From NCBI GenBank assembly GCA_023898805.1, contig CP060260.1, positions 930,001-994,000 of the forward strand: a stretch of 64,000 nucleotides of DNA, in the 5' to 3' direction. Both the position numbers and the translations under genes were made by a program. The notes beneath the pieces are model-generated. The model was given only the letters and a program-made list of their open reading frames with translations, made no database searches and had not been told where the DNA came from. This document shows positions 59,993-64,000 of this stretch, one piece after another. The first letter of the stretch is position 1. Every line of letters begins with the position of its first letter. The stretch comes from Rhodospirillales bacterium. GTDB taxonomy: Bacteria; Pseudomonadota; Alphaproteobacteria; Micavibrionales; UBA1664.

Positions 59993-61303
59993 ATGACCGC
60001 ACGCCCGCAACCTGTTGAAAATGACTATAAAGTCAAGGATATCACCCTCGCCGACTGGGGCCGCAAGGAAATCAGGATCGCCGAAACCGAAATGCCGGGT
60101 CTGATGGCCCTGCGCGCGGAATACAAGGGCAAATCACCCCTGAAGGGCGCGCGCATCGCGGGCTGCCTGCACATGACCATCCAGACCGCCGTTTTAATCG
60201 AAACCCTGATCGAACTGGGCGCCGAAATGCGCTGGTCGTCCTGCAACATCTTTTCGACGCAGGATCAGGCAGCAGCGGCCATCGCGCGCGATCACGGCGG
60301 CGTTTTCGCATGGAAGGGCCAAACCAACGAGGAAGCCGAATGGTGCATCGAACGGACCATCAACGGTCCGAACGGATGGCACCCCAACATGATCCTCGAC
60401 GATGGTGGCGACCTGACCAAAATGATGCACGATAAATTCCCGAACCTTCTGGCGGAGGTAAAGGGCATTTCCGAAGAAACGACCACTGGCGTTCATCGCC
60501 TTTATGAAATGTTCAAAAAGGGCGAACTCAAGGTTCCCGCAATCAACGTCAACGACTCGGTCACCAAATCGAAATTCGACAACCTTTATGGCTGCCGTGA
60601 ATCGCTGGTCGACGGCATCAAGCGCGCGACCGACGTGATGGTCGCGGGCAAGGTGGCCGTGGTTGCCGGTTACGGCGACGTGGGCAAGGGATCGGCCGCC
60701 TCGCTGCGCACGCAAGGCGCGCGCGTCATCGTCACCGAAATCGACCCGATCTGCGCTTTACAGGCGGCGATGGAAGGCTACGAGGTCGACACCATGGACA
60801 ACGCCGCCGCACGCGGCGACATCTTCGTGACCGCGACGGGCAATGTCGACGTCATCACGCTTGATCACATGCGCCAGATGAAAGACCGGGCGATCGTGTG
60901 CAACATCGGTCACTTCGATTCCGAAATTCAGATTGAAAGCTTGCGCAACCTTAAATGGCACAACGTCAAACCGCAGGTCGACGAAGTGGAATTCCCCGAT
61001 GGCAAACGCCTGATCGTGCTGGCCGAAGGCCGGCTGGTGAATCTAGGCTGCGCCACCGGCCACCCGTCCTTCGTCATGTCGTGCTCCTTCACCAACCAGA
61101 CCGTGGCCCAGATCGAACTGTGGAACAACCACAAGGATTACAAGGTCGGCGTTTATACCCTGCCCAAGCACCTCGATGAAAAGGTCGCGGCGCTGCATCT
61201 GGAAAAACTGGGCGTAAAACTGACGGCGCTTTCCAAGAAACAGGCGGATTACCTCGGCATCAAGGCCGAAGGCCCCTTCAAGCCGGATCATTACCGGTAT
61301 TGA
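59993..61303 (+). CDS. ahcY: Adenosylhomocysteinase
   Basis: A 436-residue NAD-dependent enzyme that splits S-adenosylhomocysteine to adenosine and homocysteine, relieving inhibition of methyltransferases. GCLHMTIQTAVLIETLIELG opens the substrate domain; catalytic ASN/Lys/Asp residues lie in VNDSVTKSKFDNLYGCRES; the NAD site is AVVAGYGDVGKGSAASLRTQ; the C-terminus ends GPFKPDHYRY as usual. TAGGAG precedes the ATG. Often found near divL or chvGI in alphaproteobacteria. Confidence 0.98.
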   Translation: MTARPQPVENDYKVKDITLADWGRKEIRIAETEMPGLMALRAEYKGKSPLKGARIAGCLHMTIQTAVLIETLIELGAEMRWSSCNIFSTQDQAAAAIARDHGGVFAWKGQTNEEAEWCIERTINGPNGWHPNMILDDGGDLTKMMHDKFPNLLAEVKGISEETTTGVHRLYEMFKKGELKVPAINVNDSVTKSKFDNLYGCRESLVDGIKRATDVMVAGKVAVVAGYGDVGKGSAASLRTQGARVIVTEIDPICALQAAMEGYEVDTMDNAAARGDIFVTATGNVDVITLDHMRQMKDRAIVCNIGHFDSEIQIESLRNLKWHNVKPQVDEVEFPDGKRLIVLAEGRLVNLGCATGHPSFVMSCSFTNQTVAQIELWNNHKDYKVGVYTLPKHLDEKVAALHLEKLGVKLTALSKKQADYLGIKAEGPFKPDHYRY

Positions 61304-61308
61304 TGGAA

Positions 61309-61328
61309 AGGGCGGCCCCGGCCGCCCT
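61309..61328. terminator. GC hairpin between ahcY and the Clp-type ATPase
   Basis: AGGGCGGCC / GGCCGCCCT, nine complementary bases with two C between (realistically a four-base loop), without a T-run, between two convergent genes. Could work as a weak bidirectional stop. Confidence 0.35.
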
Positions 61329-62217
61329 ATCGCCGTTTATCCTCGAACGCATCCTTGTGGATGCCGGTTTCCGCGGAAACCACCCAGAACACGGATTCCT
61401 TGTCCAGCGCCCCGCCGCGCCCGTGGTCCAGCACATGCTTGGCCGCCGCCCCGTCCATGACAATGATCGATTTGTCGGGCTGGTTGCGCTTACGCATATG
61501 TTCCGCCGTCAGCTTGACGATCATCTGGCAGATATCGCTGGGAATGGTGATACCGTGATGGCTTTCGTATCCGGGCTTGATGGCTTCCAAGATCTTGAAC
61601 GTCGCGGCGTCGTCCGGCACCGCCAGCTCGACCTTCTGGAACCGGCGGTCCATGGCCGGGTCCGGCGCGACATAGATGCGGAATTCGTCCTTGGTGGTTG
61701 CGCCGATGATGTTGATGTCGCCCACGGTCAGATAGGGCTTCATCACCTCGGAAAGCCCCTTATACGCCGAACCGTCGCATGACGGCATGATGGTGTGGAT
61801 TTCGTCGATGAACAGCACATATTTCGGCTGCGAGGGGTCGTGATAACGCTCGGCGATCCCCTTGACCAGCGGGATGAACCGGCCCTGGAATTCGGAAATG
61901 CTGCCCGTGCCCGCCGACATCGACGCCAGGTCGATTTCCAGCACCCGCGCGCCTTTAAGATATTCGGGCACCGTACCGCGCGCGACGTTCTGCGCCAGGC
62001 CGATGACCAGCGCCGTCTTGCCCACCCCGGCGGGCGCGAGCAGCATCGCGTTCTTGCGCCCCTTTTGCAGCAGGATCAGGGTAACAAGCTCGATTTCCTT
62101 GTCCCTGCCGGTAATGGGATCGAACCTGTTTTCCCGCGCAAGCGCGGTCAGATCGCGGCAATAGCTGTGGATCAGGCCTTCAAGCTGTTCGTCGGAAATC
62201 TTGTTTTTGATCTTCAT
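61327..62217 (-). CDS. Stand-alone ClpA/B-type AAA+ ATPase domain
   Basis: A 296-residue protein equal to the first ATPase domain (D1) of ClpA/ClpB/ClpV-like unfoldases and little else. It starts ALARENRFDPITGRDKEIEL, the D1 entry signature, then Walker A APAGVGKTALVIGLAQ, Walker B YVLFIDEIHTIM, sensor-1 IIGATTKDEFRIYV and arginine finger DRRFQKVEL. The ClpN repeats, the second ATPase domain and any ClpP-binding loop are absent. It may be a dedicated substrate remodeller. Convergent with ahcY, divergent from engB. Confidence 0.8.
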   Translation of the reverse strand: MKIKNKISDEQLEGLIHSYCRDLTALARENRFDPITGRDKEIELVTLILLQKGRKNAMLLAPAGVGKTALVIGLAQNVARGTVPEYLKGARVLEIDLASMSAGTGSISEFQGRFIPLVKGIAERYHDPSQPKYVLFIDEIHTIMPSCDGSAYKGLSEVMKPYLTVGDINIIGATTKDEFRIYVAPDPAMDRRFQKVELAVPDDAATFKILEAIKPGYESHHGITIPSDICQMIVKLTAEHMRKRNQPDKSIIVMDGAAAKHVLDHGRGGALDKESVFWVVSAETGIHKDAFEDKRR

Positions 62218-62258
62218 CGGTTGCGAGTCTACCCCCGAACCGTGCTAAACACAAACGC

Positions 62259-62888
<630 letters not shown>

Positions 62889-62890
62889 AC

Positions 62891-63565
62891 CTAACGCGCG
62901 ACGATCACGTTGTAAAAATCATACGACCCGTCCGCGCCCTGGACGCAGTAACTGACCTTGTCCTTGCACGCGGCGCAGCCTGCCGTCGTAAAATCTGCGT
63001 CGTCCCCGCCCCCGTTGATGAACACCTTGGAAGGGTCGAGCGTGGACACCGGAATCGCATCGTCCTTGTACAACCGCGCATTGATCGCCTTGCAGATTTT
63101 GGGCGCGACGTCGACGAAGGTCAGGATCACGTCGCTGCCCGCGCTGGCGGTCCATTCGACATTGGTGCCCACCTGCCCGGACCAGCCGCGCTTGGCCGAC
63201 CCTTCGGCGAACACGTCATCGTCCGGCACATAAGGCGTGATGCCCCCGCCGCCGGGGTGATAGATCTTGCCCCGGTTGGGCGGGGTGGCGTACCCCGAAT
63301 CGCCCTGTTTGACGAAGCTGAATTCATCGGGCAGCACGTTACCCATGGTCCGCATCTGTTCGGCCGCCGAACGCACGCCGGTCGCATAATTGATCAGCTC
63401 CTCGGCCTTGAGCCGCGCGCGATTGTCGTCCAGCGTCCCCGTCATGCCGTTCGACCCGCCCAGTTGCCGGGTCAGCGCAAAACTCAGCGCCGCGAACAGC
63501 ACCACCGCGATCAGCACGTAAATCAACACGTTGCCGGATTCCCCGGCCTGTTTTCCGAATGGCAT
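62891..63565 (-). CDS. Pseudopilin-like exported protein
   Basis: A 224-residue protein with an N-terminal GKQAGESGNVLIYVLIAVVL followed by a hydrophobic stretch that resembles type IV pilin/pseudopilin or TadE-like N-termini (prepilin peptidase processing near the Gly/Glu, then one helix). The rest is extracytoplasmic, with SYCVQG and AGCAACKDK cysteines that can form disulfides. I cannot assign a specific family; no pilus machinery is nearby. Convergent with engB. Confidence 0.65.
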   Translation of the reverse strand: MPFGKQAGESGNVLIYVLIAVVLFAALSFALTRQLGGSNGMTGTLDDNRARLKAEELINYATGVRSAAEQMRTMGNVLPDEFSFVKQGDSGYATPPNRGKIYHPGGGGITPYVPDDDVFAEGSAKRGWSGQVGTNVEWTASAGSDVILTFVDVAPKICKAINARLYKDDAIPVSTLDPSKVFINGGGDDADFTTAGCAACKDKVSYCVQGADGSYDFYNVIVAR

Positions 63566-63635
63566 CCATGCCTCCTTGCACGACTCCTGCCGCGAAGCCT
63601 AGCAAATTCCGCCGCGCACATGCTAGGCTTGCCGG

Positions 63636-64000
63636 ATGCAGCCTTATATTCCCTATCTTGCGTTTGCCGCAGGCGTTCTGGTCGGCGTGCTGGCCATGTG
63701 GATGGCCCGCCGCCATGCCGCAAGCCAGTTCCGCGCCCTTTCGGCCGAGGCGCTGAATGCCACCGCCGACCAGTTCCTCAAACTGGCCGAAACCCGTTTC
63801 GGCACGCTGCACGAACAAAGCCGCGGCGACATGGACAATCTGGTCAAACCCGTCGGCGAACAGCTGCGCCACCTTTCCGACGCGGTCCAGCAGATCCGCG
63901 GCGTCAATTCGGCACTGGCGCAACAGCTCGGCGGCCTTGCGAAGGAAACCGCGCGCATCGCGGGTGCGCTCAACAACCCGCGCGAACGCGGACGCGCGGG
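63636..64000 (+). CDS. RmuC-family DNA recombination protein, N-terminal part, cut by the window edge
   Basis: An open frame from the ATG at 63636 through the window end (121 codons) without stop. It has a hydrophobic N-terminal anchor (YLAFAAGVLVGVLAMWMARR), then coiled coil (ALNATADQFLKLAETRFGTL; MDNLVKPVGEQLRHLSDAVQ) and GALNNPRERGRAG, as RmuC reads just before its nuclease-like domain. RmuC limits inversions at short repeats. The gene is divergent from the pseudopilin-like gene with 70 bases between them. The assignment rests on the LVKP and NNPRERGR landmarks and is good but not certain because the catalytic part is outside. Confidence 0.75.
   Translation, partial: MQPYIPYLAFAAGVLVGVLAMWMARRHAASQFRALSAEALNATADQFLKLAETRFGTLHEQSRGDMDNLVKPVGEQLRHLSDAVQQIRGVNSALAQQLGGLAKETARIAGALNNPRERGRA

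Overview
The window looks like a chromosomal segment of a GC-rich alphaproteobacterium. The lineage markers are a DivL-type pseudokinase with tyrosine in place of the phospho-histidine, a ChvI/ChvG two-component pair followed by rapZ, a full CtrA-type box (TTAA-N7-TTAA), an infC gene whose reading frame opens on ATC, and an addB-addA-trxA cluster. I cannot name the genus from sequence alone. There is no CRISPR array, insertion sequence, prophage or rRNA. Gene density is high, and many neighbours overlap by ATGA, suggesting translational coupling.

Layout. 1-5.9 kb: C-terminus of an RTX secreted protein followed by a complete type I secretion apparatus (TolC-like, LapB-like ABC exporter, HlyD-like fusion protein). 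6-9.2 kb: leftward exported proteins, including a lipoprotein and an L,D-transpeptidase; three of these genes have good sigma70-like promoters. 9.4-15.4 kb: thrS and infC, with a 3.2-kb gene on the opposite strand between them. That gene encodes a 1054-residue protein with a degenerate receiver and about eight tandem OmpR/CtrA-type winged-helix domains. 15.4-19.1 kb: two glycosyltransferases, a hydrolase and an XRE regulator. 19.1-19.6 kb: a scar-like region with a tandem repeat carrying truncated 5' tRNA pieces, tRNA-Ser(GGA) and a VOC gene remnant. 19.6-27.3 kb: a VOC protein, membrane proteins, an antiporter, an MFS carrier, queH and an ABC-F ATPase. 27.3-37.7 kb: divL-tsaE-murU-like-addB-addA-trxA. 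37.7-43.1 kb, leftward: uvrD/pcrA-like helicase, surA-like, rsmA and SDR genes, with a decayed gene after uvrD. 43.3-46.7 kb: small proteins, a cytidylate-kinase-like protein, ihfB and a LOG-like protein. 46.7-54.1 kb: pyrF-trpF-trpB-HNH-like-trpA, leftward pyrD, then accD-folC. 54.1-55.9 kb: a more AT-rich patch with an orphan small gene, an unknown protein and a response regulator. 55.9-64 kb: chvI-chvG-rapZ, ahcY, a one-domain Clp-type ATPase, engB, a pseudopilin-like protein and the start of rmuC.

How the genes work together. Housekeeping themes are translation (thrS, infC, rsmA, tsaE, queH, tRNA-Ser, engB), recombination and repair (addAB, uvrD, rmuC, ihfB), and pyrimidine, tryptophan, folate and fatty-acid precursor synthesis. 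The envelope theme combines type I secretion, glycosyltransferases, L,D-transpeptidase, SurA and ChvGI. Regulation stands out: DivL, a CtrA-type box and a giant protein whose first DNA-binding domain resembles CtrA all occur here. The giant multi-winged-helix protein is my leading candidate for something undescribed.
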